Below, piece by piece: positions 25,340-33,333 of a stretch of 37,934 nt of DNA. The position numbers and the translations under genes are program-made. The DNA comes from an uncultured Eubacteriales bacterium (GTDB lineage Bacteria > Bacillota > Clostridia > Christensenellales > Aristaeellaceae), in contig CADCJO010000001.1 in NCBI GenBank assembly GCA_902801765.1, forward strand, positions 1 through 37,934. The letters run 5' to 3'. Below the pieces are notes generated by a model. It worked only from the letters and a program-made list of their open reading frames with translations. It was not told the DNA's origin and ran no database searches. Position 1 is the stretch's first letter. Each line of letters opens with the position of its first letter.

Positions 25340-25810
25340 TTATTGATCAATTTCAGTTTCATCCGTATCATCCAGCTTTTTTCGTCTTTTGTTATAAGCG
25401 GTACGATATACCTCCAGGATAACAAAACAGCCAATATAGGCAGCTATGGCGAACGCTGCGGCAATCAGAATCGAGTTTGTTTCCAGTTGATTGTTCTGAA
25501 TCATTTTGAATGCATTGATCGCCGCGATGATTACAGCAGGAATGATACTTATTACGGCATTCCCTTTTCGGGAAGGTTCGGACGATCTTGTCCAAAGACC
25601 GTTCTTCAGGGTGGTTACTGACAGATATGCGCTTGCAACCAAAAACACAATGATTTCTCCGAGAACCTGTTTGATCGTTCCTCCCATCATGAATTGAATA
25701 ATAATTGAAGCAAGCAGCGCCCAAAACAAAATCCAGTAACCATACTCTTCCAGTTTCAATAGTTTTTGATCCTGCATTTCATCAAGATGATAATTGTGTT
25801 CTTTTTTCAT
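25340..25810 (-). CDS. DUF6773-like small membrane protein
   Basis: The 156-residue protein has four hydrophobic segments (about residues 23-43, 49-65, 86-104 and 112-135) and a charged C-terminal tail. I associate this layout, with an opening KKEHNYHLDEMQDQKLLKLE, with DUF6773 proteins that accompany small XRE regulators. GGAGG lies nine bases before ATG 25810, and the first 29 bases overlap the end of the XRE gene, so expression is coupled. The function is unknown. Its base composition is more AT-rich than most neighbours, which may hint at a separately acquired cassette. Confidence 0.75.
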   Translation of the reverse strand: MKKEHNYHLDEMQDQKLLKLEEYGYWILFWALLASIIIQFMMGGTIKQVLGEIIVFLVASAYLSVTTLKNGLWTRSSEPSRKGNAVISIIPAVIIAAINAFKMIQNNQLETNSILIAAAFAIAAYIGCFVILEVYRTAYNKRRKKLDDTDETEIDQ

Positions 25811-26015
25811 CCAATGTGTCCTCCTCCCCAAACAGTTCGTCCAGGCTTTTTCCGAGTACCCTGCAAATCGCCCGGCAAAGCCGGATGGTCGGATTGTATT
25901 CCCCTTGCTCGATCGCGTTCATCGTCTGCCGTGAAATGCCAACTGCTTCAGCAAGCGCCTTTTGTGTCATATCTTTTTCAGCTCTTGCTATCTTGATTTT
26001 GAGGTTCCGTGCGAT
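25782..26015 (-). CDS. Small XRE-family regulator with apparent ATC start
   Basis: The product is a single helix-turn-helix domain (NLKIKIARAEKDMTQKALAE, then GISRQTMNAIEQGEYNPT), followed by RAICRVLGKSLDELF, typical of short regulators such as YozG. Translation seems to start at ATC 26015: AAAGGAGG lies 8 bases before it, and no ATG, GTG or TTG is available at that distance. An in-frame TTG at 26039 lies ahead of the predicted transcript start, and the next ATG would cut the first helix. That gives 77 residues. It overlaps the membrane-protein gene and probably represses its own duplicated promoter. Confidence 0.8.
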   Translation of the reverse strand: MARNLKIKIARAEKDMTQKALAEAVGISRQTMNAIEQGEYNPTIRLCRAICRVLGKSLDELFGEEDTLDEKRTQLSS

Positions 26016-26040
26016 CTTACTCACCTCCTTTATGGTCAAA

Positions 26041-26069
26041 ATTGTATCATATAGTTTTCATAATGTCAA
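26041..26069 (-). promoter_or_regulatory. Proximal promoter of the XRE cassette
   Basis: On the minus strand TTGACA (26069-26064) and TACAAT (26046-26041) are exactly 17 bases apart. Transcription should begin near 26034, only a few bases before the ribosome binding site. Confidence 0.85.
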
Positions 26070-26123
26070 GTATAATTTACATAGTATCATATAGTTTTCA
26101 TAATGTCAAGTATAATTTACATA
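26044..26123. repeat. Perfect 40-bp tandem duplication carrying the promoter
   Basis: Bases 26044-26083 and 26084-26123 are identical. Each copy holds a minus-strand TTGACA. The distal copy has TACTAT (26086-26081) as a possible -10, 17 bases from its TTGACA, so the duplication may create a second, weaker promoter and a second operator. Confidence 0.95.
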
Positions 26124-26178
26124 ATTTATTATTTAAACGACATTTCATCGGAATGAAAATAAAAATTTGATTTAGGTA

Positions 26179-26207
26179 TTGACTTTAACGCTTTTATGCG
26201 TTACACT
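26179..26207 (+). promoter_or_regulatory. Promoter of the sodium:solute symporter, with internal inverted repeat
   Basis: TTGACT (26179-26184) and TACACT (26202-26207) are 17 bases apart. AACGC (26187-26191) and GCGTT (26198-26202) form an inverted repeat filling the spacer, where a repressor could block polymerase. Confidence 0.7.
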
Positions 26208-26225
26208 TTAAAGCAATAAAGAAAT

Positions 26226-26258
26226 CGTTCGGAATGCCCTCTTCCCTGCATCCGAACG
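26226..26258 (+). other. Leader hairpin before the symporter ribosome binding site
   Basis: CGTTCGGAATGC (26226-26237) pairs with GCATCCGAACG (26248-26258) with one bulged A and a 10-base loop. It ends five bases before AAAGG. It may modulate translation or RNA stability; there is no T-run. Confidence 0.6.
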
Positions 26259-26274
26259 TTCAGAAAGGATGGGA

Positions 26275-27837
26275 ATGTGTATGCTGATCAAAGCGGTGCT
26301 GCTGATCGTATTTTTCGGAGTGATGGTTGGCATCGGATTATACTGCCGTAAAAATGCCACCAATGTGGACGGATTCGTACTGGGCGGCAGGAACGTGGGT
26401 CCCTGGTTGACAGCTTTTGCTTATGGCACTTCTTATTTTTCCGCCGTTATTTTCGTGGGATATGCCGGTCAATTTGGCTGGAAATACGGCATTGCCGCTA
26501 CTTGGGTGGGCATCGGCAACGCGCTGGTCGGGTCCCTGATGGCCTGGGGCGTGCTGGGCCGCCGCACCCGCATTATGACCCAGCATTTAAAGAGCGCCAC
26601 CATGCCGGAATTTTTCGGCAAGCGCTTCAACAGCAAGAGCCTTAAGATTGCCGCTTCCGCCATTATTTTTATTTTCCTGATTCCTTACACCGCCAGCCTG
26701 TATAACGGCTTGAGCCGCCTGTTCGGCATGGCGTTCAACATCGACTATTCCATCTGCGTGATCGTGATGGCCATTCTCACGGGGGTGTATGTTATTGCCG
26801 GCGGCTACATGGCCACCGCCATTAACGACTTTATCCAGGGTATTATCATGGTCTTTGGCATCGTAGCGGTCATCGCGGCGGTACTGAACAGCAAAGGCGG
26901 CTTCCTGGCTTCGCTGAACGGGTTGGCTCAGGTAACGGATGCATCCGTATCTTCCTCCCCTGGCGTGTTCAATTCTTTCTTCGGTCCTGACCCGCTGAAC
27001 CTGCTGGGCGTGGTCATTCTGACTTCTCTGGGCACCTGGGGTCTGCCCCAGATGGTGCAGAAATTCTACGCCATCAAGAGCGAAGGCGCTATCAACAAAG
27101 GCATGATCATTTCCACCGTATTCGCCTTCATCGTGGCGGGCGGCTGCTATTTCCTGGGCGGCTTCGGCCGACTGTTCTCCGAAACCATCGGCGTCACCGA
27201 AGCGGGCACGCCGGTGGGCGGGTTTGACGCCGTTGTACCCGGCATGCTGTCCGGGCTGCCGGATATCCTGATCGCGGTGGTGGTGATCCTGGTGCTGTCC
27301 GCTTCCATGAGCACGCTGTCCTCCCTGGTTCTGGCTTCCTCCTCCACCCTGACGCTGGACTTCCTGAAAGGCAACATCATCAAGGACATGGACGAAAAGA
27401 AGCAGGTCAAATGGATGCGCGGCCTGATCGTTGCGTTCATCGCCATTTCCGTGGTGATTGCTATTATTCAGTATACATCCAATGTCACCTTCATTGCGCA
27501 GCTCATGGGCGTCAGCTGGGGCGCATTGGCTGGCGCGTTCCTGGCCCCCTTCCTCTACGGCCTCTACTGGAAGCGCACCACCAAGCTTGCCTGCTGGGTC
27601 AGCTTCGTGTTCTCCACCGTGGTCATGATCGCCAACATGCTGGTTCGCTCCAGCTTCCCCCCCATCCTCCAATCCCCCATCAATGCCGGGGCATTCTGCA
27701 TGCTGGCCGGATTGATCATTGTGCCGGTGGTCAGCTTTATCACCAAAGCGCCTGACAAAGCGTTGGTGGACGACGCCTTCTCCTGCTACAATGTGAAGGT
27801 CACCGTGCGCCAGACTGAAGCGCTGGGCGACGAATAA
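26275..27837 (+). CDS. Sodium:solute symporter (SSS family)
   Basis: The 520-residue protein has about 13 membrane helices and family features: GFVLGGRNVGPWLTAFAYGTSYFSAV in the first helices, VIAGGYMATAINDFIQG in helix 5, and LSASMSTLSSLVLASSSTL with the small/Ser-rich sodium-site helix. It should import an organic solute with sodium. PutP- or PanF-like alignment is possible, but the substrate is not evident. Three ATGs are close together (26269, 26275, 26281); AAAGG at 26264-26268 favours 26275. It is divergent from the XRE cassette, which might regulate it. A terminator follows. Confidence 0.9.
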   Translation: MCMLIKAVLLIVFFGVMVGIGLYCRKNATNVDGFVLGGRNVGPWLTAFAYGTSYFSAVIFVGYAGQFGWKYGIAATWVGIGNALVGSLMAWGVLGRRTRIMTQHLKSATMPEFFGKRFNSKSLKIAASAIIFIFLIPYTASLYNGLSRLFGMAFNIDYSICVIVMAILTGVYVIAGGYMATAINDFIQGIIMVFGIVAVIAAVLNSKGGFLASLNGLAQVTDASVSSSPGVFNSFFGPDPLNLLGVVILTSLGTWGLPQMVQKFYAIKSEGAINKGMIISTVFAFIVAGGCYFLGGFGRLFSETIGVTEAGTPVGGFDAVVPGMLSGLPDILIAVVVILVLSASMSTLSSLVLASSSTLTLDFLKGNIIKDMDEKKQVKWMRGLIVAFIAISVVIAIIQYTSNVTFIAQLMGVSWGALAGAFLAPFLYGLYWKRTTKLACWVSFVFSTVVMIANMLVRSSFPPILQSPINAGAFCMLAGLIIVPVVSFITKAPDKALVDDAFSCYNVKVTVRQTEALGDE

Positions 27838-27857
27838 GGCCATAATGAATATATGAA

Positions 27858-27892
27858 GAAGTCGCTTCTGGATGGTCAGAGGCGGCTTCTTT
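27858..27892. terminator. Terminator between symporter and sirtuin genes
   Basis: GAAGTCGCTTCTG (27858-27870) pairs over 13 positions, with G-T wobbles, with CAGAGGCGGCTTC (27877-27889), followed by TTT. An upstream A-rich side allows some action on the opposite strand as well. Confidence 0.75.
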
Positions 27893-27899
27893 CCGTTCG

Positions 27900-28610
27900 T
27901 TATTCGTTTAGCTGTTCAAAGATTTCATTCATGTCGTCCCGGAGCACCAGTGTGGCTTTTTCATCGGCGGGTGTGGGTTCCCGATTGATGACAACCAGAT
28001 TCTTTCCATTGAAATAATTCAGAAAGGAAGCAGCCGGCTCCACGGACAGCGACGTTCCAGCCACGATTAAAGTATCAGCATTGGAGATTTCCCGGCACGC
28101 GCCGATGGTGACATACTTGTCCAGCCCTTCGCCATACAGCACCACAGAAGGCTTGATGACACCCCCACAGTGTTTGCAACGTGGAATTCCTTCGGATTGC
28201 AAAACGGTTTCCAGCGGAAAGAAGGCGTTGCAGTCCATGCAATAGTTTTCATGGATGCTTCCGTGGATTTCGTACACTCGCTTGTTGCCTGCCGCCTTAT
28301 GCAGTCCGTCAATGTTCTGGGTCACGATGCCGCGCAGTTTGTCCTTCTGCTCCAGCAGATACAAATACCGATGCACAGCGTTAGGCCTTGCATCCGGATA
28401 GATCAAATACTTTTTATAGAAGTCATAAAACATATCAGGATGAAGATAAAAGAAGGATTTACTGAGAATCATTTCCGGTGTCAACCCATTGTATTCTTTG
28501 CTGTATAATCCATCTGATGATCGGAAATCCGGGATGCCGCTGGCTGTGGACACTCCTGCTCCACCGAAGAAAACGATTCTCTTGGATTGATTGATGATGG
28601 CTTGCAGCAT
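27900..28610 (-). CDS. Sir2-type NAD-dependent protein deacylase
   Basis: The 236-residue sirtuin has GAGVSTASGIPDFRS (17-31), TQNIDGLH (98-104 region), the catalytic His116 in YEIHGS, and a zinc site of Cys124, Cys127, Cys145 and Cys148. It removes acyl groups from lysine using NAD. Bacterial CobB-like sirtuins often reverse acetylation of acetyl-CoA synthetase; no such gene is near. AAAGGA lies 8 bases before ATG 28610. It is downstream of lysS on the same strand but separated by a hairpin. Length is typical for the bacterial class. Confidence 0.95.
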   Translation of the reverse strand: MLQAIINQSKRIVFFGGAGVSTASGIPDFRSSDGLYSKEYNGLTPEMILSKSFFYLHPDMFYDFYKKYLIYPDARPNAVHRYLYLLEQKDKLRGIVTQNIDGLHKAAGNKRVYEIHGSIHENYCMDCNAFFPLETVLQSEGIPRCKHCGGVIKPSVVLYGEGLDKYVTIGACREISNADTLIVAGTSLSVEPAASFLNYFNGKNLVVINREPTPADEKATLVLRDDMNEIFEQLNE

Positions 28611-28664
28611 ACTCTGGTTCCTTTCCAAAAAAGCAAACCGGTTTCTGTATTTGAAGATAAGATA

Positions 28665-28695
28665 ACAGCCCTGCGCATCAAGCAAGCAGGGCTGT
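28665..28695. terminator. Hairpin between lysS and the sirtuin gene
   Basis: ACAGCCCTGC (28665-28674) pairs perfectly with GCAGGGCTGT (28686-28695). On the minus strand, the direction of both genes, only a broken T-rich tract follows (TATCTTATC), so termination of lysS may be partial. The better T-run is on the plus strand. Confidence 0.6.
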
Positions 28696-28707
28696 TTTTC
28701 GCTCAAA

Positions 28708-30633
28708 TCAATACATCTTAGCACCGGCGGGAATGTGTTCGTCCAGCATCAGCAGATGGAGCTTTTCTTCTCCGTTCTCATGATGCACGGCGCTGATGAG
28801 CATACCGCAGGATTCTATGCCCATCATGGGCCTGGGCGGCAGATTGGTGATGGCGACACAGGTCTTTCCGATCAATTGCTCCGGCTCATAGTAAGCATGG
28901 ATGCCGCTGAGGATCACGCGATGTTCAGGCGTTCCGTCGTCCAGTGTGAATTTGAGGAGCTTCTTGGACTTTGGAACTGCTTCGCATTCCAGCACCTTCA
29001 CCGCCCGGAAATCGGATTTGCTGAAGGTTTCAAAGTCAACAGTATCCTGGAACAGGGGTTCGATCTCCACATTGGAAAAATCGATCTTTTCCGGTTCGGC
29101 GTTTTCCATGGACACGGCGGGTTTTGCCTCTGCCTTGGCTGTATTGCCACCCTGTTCGGTGGGCTTCATGGTGGGGAACAGCAGCACGTCGCGGATGGAC
29201 TGAGCGCCGGTGATGAGCATCACCAAGCGGTCCACACCCACGCCGAGGCCGCCTGTCGGCGGCATGCCAATTTCCAGCGCGTTCAGGAAGTCTTCGTCCA
29301 CGCCCTGAGCTTCTTCATCGCCCTGAGCTTTCAAAGCCGCCTGTGCCTCGAAGCGCTGACGCTGATCAATGGGATCGTTCAATTCAGAGAAGGCGTTGCC
29401 GTGCTCCCGGCCCAGGATGAACACCTCGAAGCGCTCGGTGTACGCGGGATTCTCCGGCATCTTCTTGGCCAGCGGAGAAATTTCCACCGGGTGGCCATAG
29501 ATGAAAGTGGGCTGCACCAGATGTTCTTCCACATATTCGTCGAAGAACAGGTTCAGGATGTCGCCCTTCTTGTGGCGCTGCTCATAGTGGATTTTCCGTT
29601 CGTCGGCCACAGCCCGGGCTTCTTCCAGGCTACTGATCTGATCAAAGTCCACGCCGGAATACTTCTTCACGGCTTCTACCATGCTCAACCGTTCAAAGGG
29701 CTTTTCCAGATCGATGGTTACGTCGCCGTACTGCACGATGGCGGTGCCATTCACGGCGCGGGCCACATAACGGAACATGTCCTCCGTAATGTCCATCATG
29801 CCGTGGAAATCAGTGAACGCCTGATACAGCTCCAGCATGGTGAACTCAGGGTTATGTTTGGTGTCCATGCCCTCGTTGCGGAACACGCGGCCGATTTCGT
29901 ACACCCGGTCAAAGCCGCCCACGATGAGGCGCTTTAAGTGCAGCTCCAGCGCGATGCGCAGGTACATGTCGATATCCAGGGTGTTGTGATGCGTAATGAA
30001 GGGCCGCGCCGCCGCGCCGCCCGCCTGGGTATGCAGCACGGGGGTTTCCACTTCCATAAAGCCCCGGCTTTCCAGGAAAGTGCGGATGGCGGAAATAATC
30101 TGGCTGCGCTTGCGGAAGGTGTCCCGTACTTCGGGATTCACCACCATGTCGAGATACCGCTGGCGATAGCGCAGGTCCATATCCGTCAGGCCGTGGAACT
30201 TTTCGGGCAGGGGCTTTAAGCACTTGGCCAGCAGCGTGATTTCTTCCGTATGGATGGAGATTTCACCCGTCTTGGTTTTGAACACCTTGCCCTTCACGCA
30301 TACCACGTCGCCGATGTCCATTTTCTTGAACCCGGCGTACACATCCTCGCCCACGTCGTCCCGGCGGATATAAAACTGCATGTTGCCGTCGGTGTCCAGC
30401 AGCTTGGCGAAAGACGCCTTCCCCATGATGTTCCGGGCCATGATGCGTCCGGCCAAGGTCACTGTCTTGCCTTCATAAGCGTCATAATCGTCCCGGATCT
30501 GGCTGCTCTTAGTGTCCACATCGGCTTTGGTGAGCAGATAAGGATCGTGTCCGCTTTCCCGCAGGGCGGTCAGCTTGTCACGGCGAATCTGTTCCTGTTC
30601 GGAATAGGAGGGTGTGTTTTGTTCCTGCGCCAT
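28708..30633 (-). CDS. lysS: Lysyl-tRNA synthetase, class II, with C-terminal tRNA-binding domain
   Basis: The 641-residue enzyme attaches lysine to tRNA(Lys). The anticodon-binding OB fold covers about 55-145. Class II motif 2 is [11 protein letters not shown] (245-255) and motif 3 [13 protein letters not shown] (461-473). After a variable linker (about 490-530), residues 537-641 form an EMAPII/Trbp111-like domain ([52 protein letters not shown]). That domain is more familiar at the end of MetRS; ordinary LysRS is about 500 residues. It should raise tRNA affinity. The gene follows greA closely, and GAGG lies 10 bases before the ATG. Confidence 0.95.
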   Translation of the reverse strand: MAQEQNTPSYSEQEQIRRDKLTALRESGHDPYLLTKADVDTKSSQIRDDYDAYEGKTVTLAGRIMARNIMGKASFAKLLDTDGNMQFYIRRDDVGEDVYAGFKKMDIGDVVCVKGKVFKTKTGEISIHTEEITLLAKCLKPLPEKFHGLTDMDLRYRQRYLDMVVNPEVRDTFRKRSQIISAIRTFLESRGFMEVETPVLHTQAGGAAARPFITHHNTLDIDMYLRIALELHLKRLIVGGFDRVYEIGRVFRNEGMDTKHNPEFTMLELYQAFTDFHGMMDITEDMFRYVARAVNGTAIVQYGDVTIDLEKPFERLSMVEAVKKYSGVDFDQISSLEEARAVADERKIHYEQRHKKGDILNLFFDEYVEEHLVQPTFIYGHPVEISPLAKKMPENPAYTERFEVFILGREHGNAFSELNDPIDQRQRFEAQAALKAQGDEEAQGVDEDFLNALEIGMPPTGGLGVGVDRLVMLITGAQSIRDVLLFPTMKPTEQGGNTAKAEAKPAVSMENAEPEKIDFSNVEIEPLFQDTVDFETFSKSDFRAVKVLECEAVPKSKKLLKFTLDDGTPEHRVILSGIHAYYEPEQLIGKTCVAITNLPPRPMMGIESCGMLISAVHHENGEEKLHLLMLDEHIPAGAKMY

Positions 30634-30668
30634 CTTATAAAAACCTCACTTCGTTGGTAGAATCAAAT

Positions 30669-31157
30669 TTACAGCTTGATTTCCAGAATCTTGAGCTGAT
30701 AAGGGCCATCAGGCGCTTCCACGGTAACCACATCTCCGGCCTTATGCCGCAGCATGGCGGAACCCAGGGGGGATTCGTTGGAAATCTTGTTGTGCATGGG
30801 ATCGCTTTCACGGGCGCCGACAAGGGTAAATTCCTCTTCTTCATCCTCGTCCAGATACAGCACCCGCACGGTGGTGCCCACATTCACAAAGTCGGTGGAC
30901 ACATCCTGGTCGTCGATAACGATCACGTTCCGCAGGGCGGCTTCCAGCTCGATGATATCCGCTTCCAGCTTGGCCTGTTCGTCCTTGGCTTCGTCATATT
31001 CGGCGTTTTCACTCAAGTCACCAAAGCCGCGGGCGATGTTCAGATGCTCGGCCACCTCAGCGCGGCGTACGGTTTTCATGTACTTGAGCTTTTCTTCCAT
31101 TTGCCGCAGACCTTCCGCGGATACGACAGTCTTGTTTCCATGTTCCATTTCGCTCAT
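30669..31157 (-). CDS. greA: Transcription elongation factor GreA
   Basis: The 162-residue protein rescues backtracked RNA polymerase by stimulating transcript cleavage. The N-terminal coiled coil carries the acidic tip GDLSENAEYDEAKDEQ, and the C-terminal domain has SPLGSAMLRHKAGDVV and YQLKILEI, as in GreA. AAAGGAG precedes the ATG. It lies between a glycerophosphodiesterase gene and lysS with gaps of 27 and 35 bases, so all three are likely one operon; greA-lysS is a common pair in Firmicutes. Confidence 0.96.
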   Translation of the reverse strand: MSEMEHGNKTVVSAEGLRQMEEKLKYMKTVRRAEVAEHLNIARGFGDLSENAEYDEAKDEQAKLEADIIELEAALRNVIVIDDQDVSTDFVNVGTTVRVLYLDEDEEEEFTLVGARESDPMHNKISNESPLGSAMLRHKAGDVVTVEAPDGPYQLKILEIKL

Positions 31158-31184
31158 GATTCTTGCTCCTTTATTCTATGATCA

Positions 31185-32015
31185 TCATGGTTCAAAGCCT
31201 TCAAAGATTTGCAGGTCATATTGCTTCCGCAAACGCTGGCAGGTTTCCCGGTTCTTCACAGTCCAGGCAATCAGCACCGGGCGGAACAGCAAGCGCACGA
31301 AGCGGAAAGAAAAATTCCTGTCCGTTTCATGGCAGTACGCCACAAAATCAGGCCGTGATATGCAGTTCATGAATAGGTTCGAGAGGAACCAGTATCCAAT
31401 GCCGCTGCCCGGCGGGCCCCCAAGGTGCGGGTCAAATGCCAATTGCCCGCGGATGACCTGGGGCGCATGCCTGCGAAACCAGTGCATCAGCCGGGGATCA
31501 AAGGATTCGACGACCCAATCGCCGCCGGATTCGGTCAATTGACCGTATACCTTTTGCGCTAACTCCGCGTTTCGCTTACCAGCTGTTTTCAGCTCAACGA
31601 TCATCGGCACGCGGCCATGGATGCAGTTGAGCGCTTCCCGAAGCGTGGGAATGCGTTCGCCGGAATCTCCCAGCGAATAACGCCTGATCTCCCCCATCGT
31701 CATTCCGCTGATCTTTCGATCAACGCCGCAGGTGCGCAAAAGCGATGCGTCGTGATGTACGGCCAATTCGCCGTCCAGGGTCAGATGCACATCCAGCTCG
31801 ATACCGTATCCCTTTTCCGCTGCCAGCGCGAAAGCGGACAGCGAATTTTCAGGAATGCCGTTTCCGTGCAGCCCGCGGTGCGCATAATCATACCGGAAAA
31901 ACGAAGCAGGCCATTGCTTTCTTCGCGGAAAGCGCGGGGCGATCAGAAACAGATACAGCGCCAGACACAGGACCAGCCCTATGCCCAGAACATCCAACAC
32001 CGCCATCCCTCCCAT
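31185..32015 (-). CDS. Membrane-anchored glycerophosphodiester phosphodiesterase
   Basis: The 276-residue protein starts with one membrane helix (VLDVLGIGLVLCLALYLFLI) and then a GDPD domain: YAHRGLHGNGIPENSLSAF with the first catalytic His, ELDVHLTLDGELAVHHD with metal ligands and the second His, and IPTLREAL. It hydrolyses glycerophosphodiesters to glycerol 3-phosphate and an alcohol, probably at the membrane. ATG 32015 is preferred to 32006, which touches its own GGGAGGG. It heads the greA-lysS operon from the promoter at 32050-32078. The UTR holds a small hairpin (ACGCC/GGCGT). Confidence 0.9.
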   Translation of the reverse strand: MGGMAVLDVLGIGLVLCLALYLFLIAPRFPRRKQWPASFFRYDYAHRGLHGNGIPENSLSAFALAAEKGYGIELDVHLTLDGELAVHHDASLLRTCGVDRKISGMTMGEIRRYSLGDSGERIPTLREALNCIHGRVPMIVELKTAGKRNAELAQKVYGQLTESGGDWVVESFDPRLMHWFRRHAPQVIRGQLAFDPHLGGPPGSGIGYWFLSNLFMNCISRPDFVAYCHETDRNFSFRFVRLLFRPVLIAWTVKNRETCQRLRKQYDLQIFEGFEP

Positions 32016-32049
32016 AGAAAACAAACGCCTTCTGCGGCGTGGACAAGTT

Positions 32050-32078
32050 ATTATACTCCAGAAAACCAGGAAATGCAA
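32050..32078 (-). promoter_or_regulatory. Promoter of the GDPD-greA-lysS operon
   Basis: On the minus strand TTGCAT (32078-32073) and a perfect TATAAT (32055-32050) are 17 bases apart. The -35 matches the consensus only in TTG. Confidence 0.65.
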
Positions 32079-32130
32079 CCGGTTGGAGTGACATTATTTG
32101 TCTGTTTCGCAAAAATGTTTCGCAAGCAAA

Positions 32131-32156
32131 AGCGCGAATACCAATGCATTCGCGCT
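32131..32156 (-). terminator. Hairpin terminator after DUF896
   Basis: On the minus strand AGCGCGAAT and ATTCGCGCT form a perfect 9-bp stem with an 8-base loop, followed by TTTGCTT. The T-run is short. It separates the envelope cluster from the GDPD operon promoter. Confidence 0.6.
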
Positions 32157-32165
32157 GGGTCTTTT

Positions 32166-32378
32166 TCAATTGAGCGGCGGCTTTTTTTTCAGTTTTTCGT
32201 AGGTGCCGTCTTCCCGCTCGATGTACACCTGATCGAGGGTTGATTTCAGGTTTTCCTTGAATTCGTCGATGTACTGGCGGCGGAGGCGCTGCTGCTCCTC
32301 CACTTCGGAAGCCGACAGGCCCACGGTCTTTTTCTTCCGGGCCAGTTCGTTGATGCGCTCAATGTCTTCTTTCTTCAT
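32166..32378 (-). CDS. DUF896 (YnzC-like) small protein
   Basis: The 70-residue protein has the DUF896 pattern: IERINELARKKKTVGLSASE, EEQQRLRRQYIDEFKENLKS, with a short basic tail. B. subtilis YnzC, a member, forms a helical hairpin; its role is not settled, although some members are under SOS control. No LexA box was seen here. Its ATG overlaps the stop of the Lgt-like gene as ATGA, so it is the last gene of that operon by position and translation is coupled. Confidence 0.9.
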   Translation of the reverse strand: MKKEDIERINELARKKKTVGLSASEVEEQQRLRRQYIDEFKENLKSTLDQVYIEREDGTYEKLKKKPPLN

Positions 32379-33328
32379 GCTTCTGCTGTTTCCTTCCGAA
32401 GTTTCAGGCCCAGGGCTACCTGCACGCCCACTACGATCAAAAACGCGGCGTAAAGCAGGTAATGGCTCACGGCGGTGCGGTCGATCATGAATTCAATGCC
32501 CACGCCAGCGCCGACACAGAGGGGGATGAAAGCCAGCGAAGCGATTGCCAGCTTCCGATGCTGCTTCCAGCCCCGGACCGCCAGCATGATCACGCCCGCG
32601 CCCAGCAGCATCATGGCCATGACCTGCTGCAGCTTCACATAGGCTTTGATGGTCATGTGCTGGTCATACCGCAGGCTTTCCAGCAAAATTTGGGCCCCGC
32701 CGAACAGCAGCAGGAATTTGATGAAGGTATCCCCCGCTTTTCGTTTGCCGGAAATATCCAGAAAAAGCAGAATCGACAGGATCAGCATCACGGCGGATTC
32801 GATCATATAGGTATTCAGCCGCAGGCCGAAATCGGTTTCTTTCACCAGGAAGGAGCCTTTGAACAACTCATCGGACAGGAAGCGGCTGACGCCGAATTCC
32901 TCCACACAGCCCTCCCCCATGCGCTCGCACGCAGCGAACAGCAGCAGGCAGGGGGCCAGATAATCCAGCAGCCGGGCGGAGCTTTGCCGGCTCAGTTTGG
33001 CGGAAATCACAGCGCCAATGGAGGCCCCAATCAGCGCGCCCATCATGGAATAGCCGCCGGTATTTACCCGCAGCATGGCCCACAAGGGCATGGTCTGCCC
33101 CAGGGATTCATCCATGAACCCGAAGAACAAGCGGGACAGCACGAACCCGCAGCCCATGGCCAGCGCGCCGGTAAGCGGGGTGGTGCCGGGCTTGCCTTTG
33201 TATTTTTTCACCAGGAAGATAAGCAGAAGCAAGCCAAGCGCCAGGCCGACCGCCACATACAGGCCGAAGGTATAGACATTCACGCCCAGAATCGAAACCG
33301 TCGGGGCGTCCTCACGCAACGCAAACAC
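32375..33328 (-). CDS. Divergent prolipoprotein diacylglyceryl transferase-like membrane protein
   Basis: The 317-residue protein has about 8-9 membrane helices and aligns by eye with Lgt: a GGYSMMGALIGA segment where Lgt has GGxxFHGGLIG, CERMGEGCVEEFG where Lgt has GRxGNFxNxE, and LLESLRYD near the end where Lgt has its conserved Arg. The essential His of the HGG motif is replaced and the GNFxN core is missing. It may be an Lgt paralogue with a different acceptor, or an inactive form. The start is GTG 33328 after AGAGGA, five bases after the phosphodiester glycosidase stop. Confidence 0.75.
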   Translation of the reverse strand: MFALREDAPTVSILGVNVYTFGLYVAVGLALGLLLLIFLVKKYKGKPGTTPLTGALAMGCGFVLSRLFFGFMDESLGQTMPLWAMLRVNTGGYSMMGALIGASIGAVISAKLSRQSSARLLDYLAPCLLLFAACERMGEGCVEEFGVSRFLSDELFKGSFLVKETDFGLRLNTYMIESAVMLILSILLFLDISGKRKAGDTFIKFLLLFGGAQILLESLRYDQHMTIKAYVKLQQVMAMMLLGAGVIMLAVRGWKQHRKLAIASLAFIPLCVGAGVGIEFMIDRTAVSHYLLYAAFLIVVGVQVALGLKLRKETAEA

Positions 33329-33333
33329 GATGA

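Noticed and set aside
30634-30668. T-box or other tRNA-sensing leader before lysS
   Set aside because: Only 35 bases separate greA and lysS, too short for a T-box, and no specifier structure is seen.
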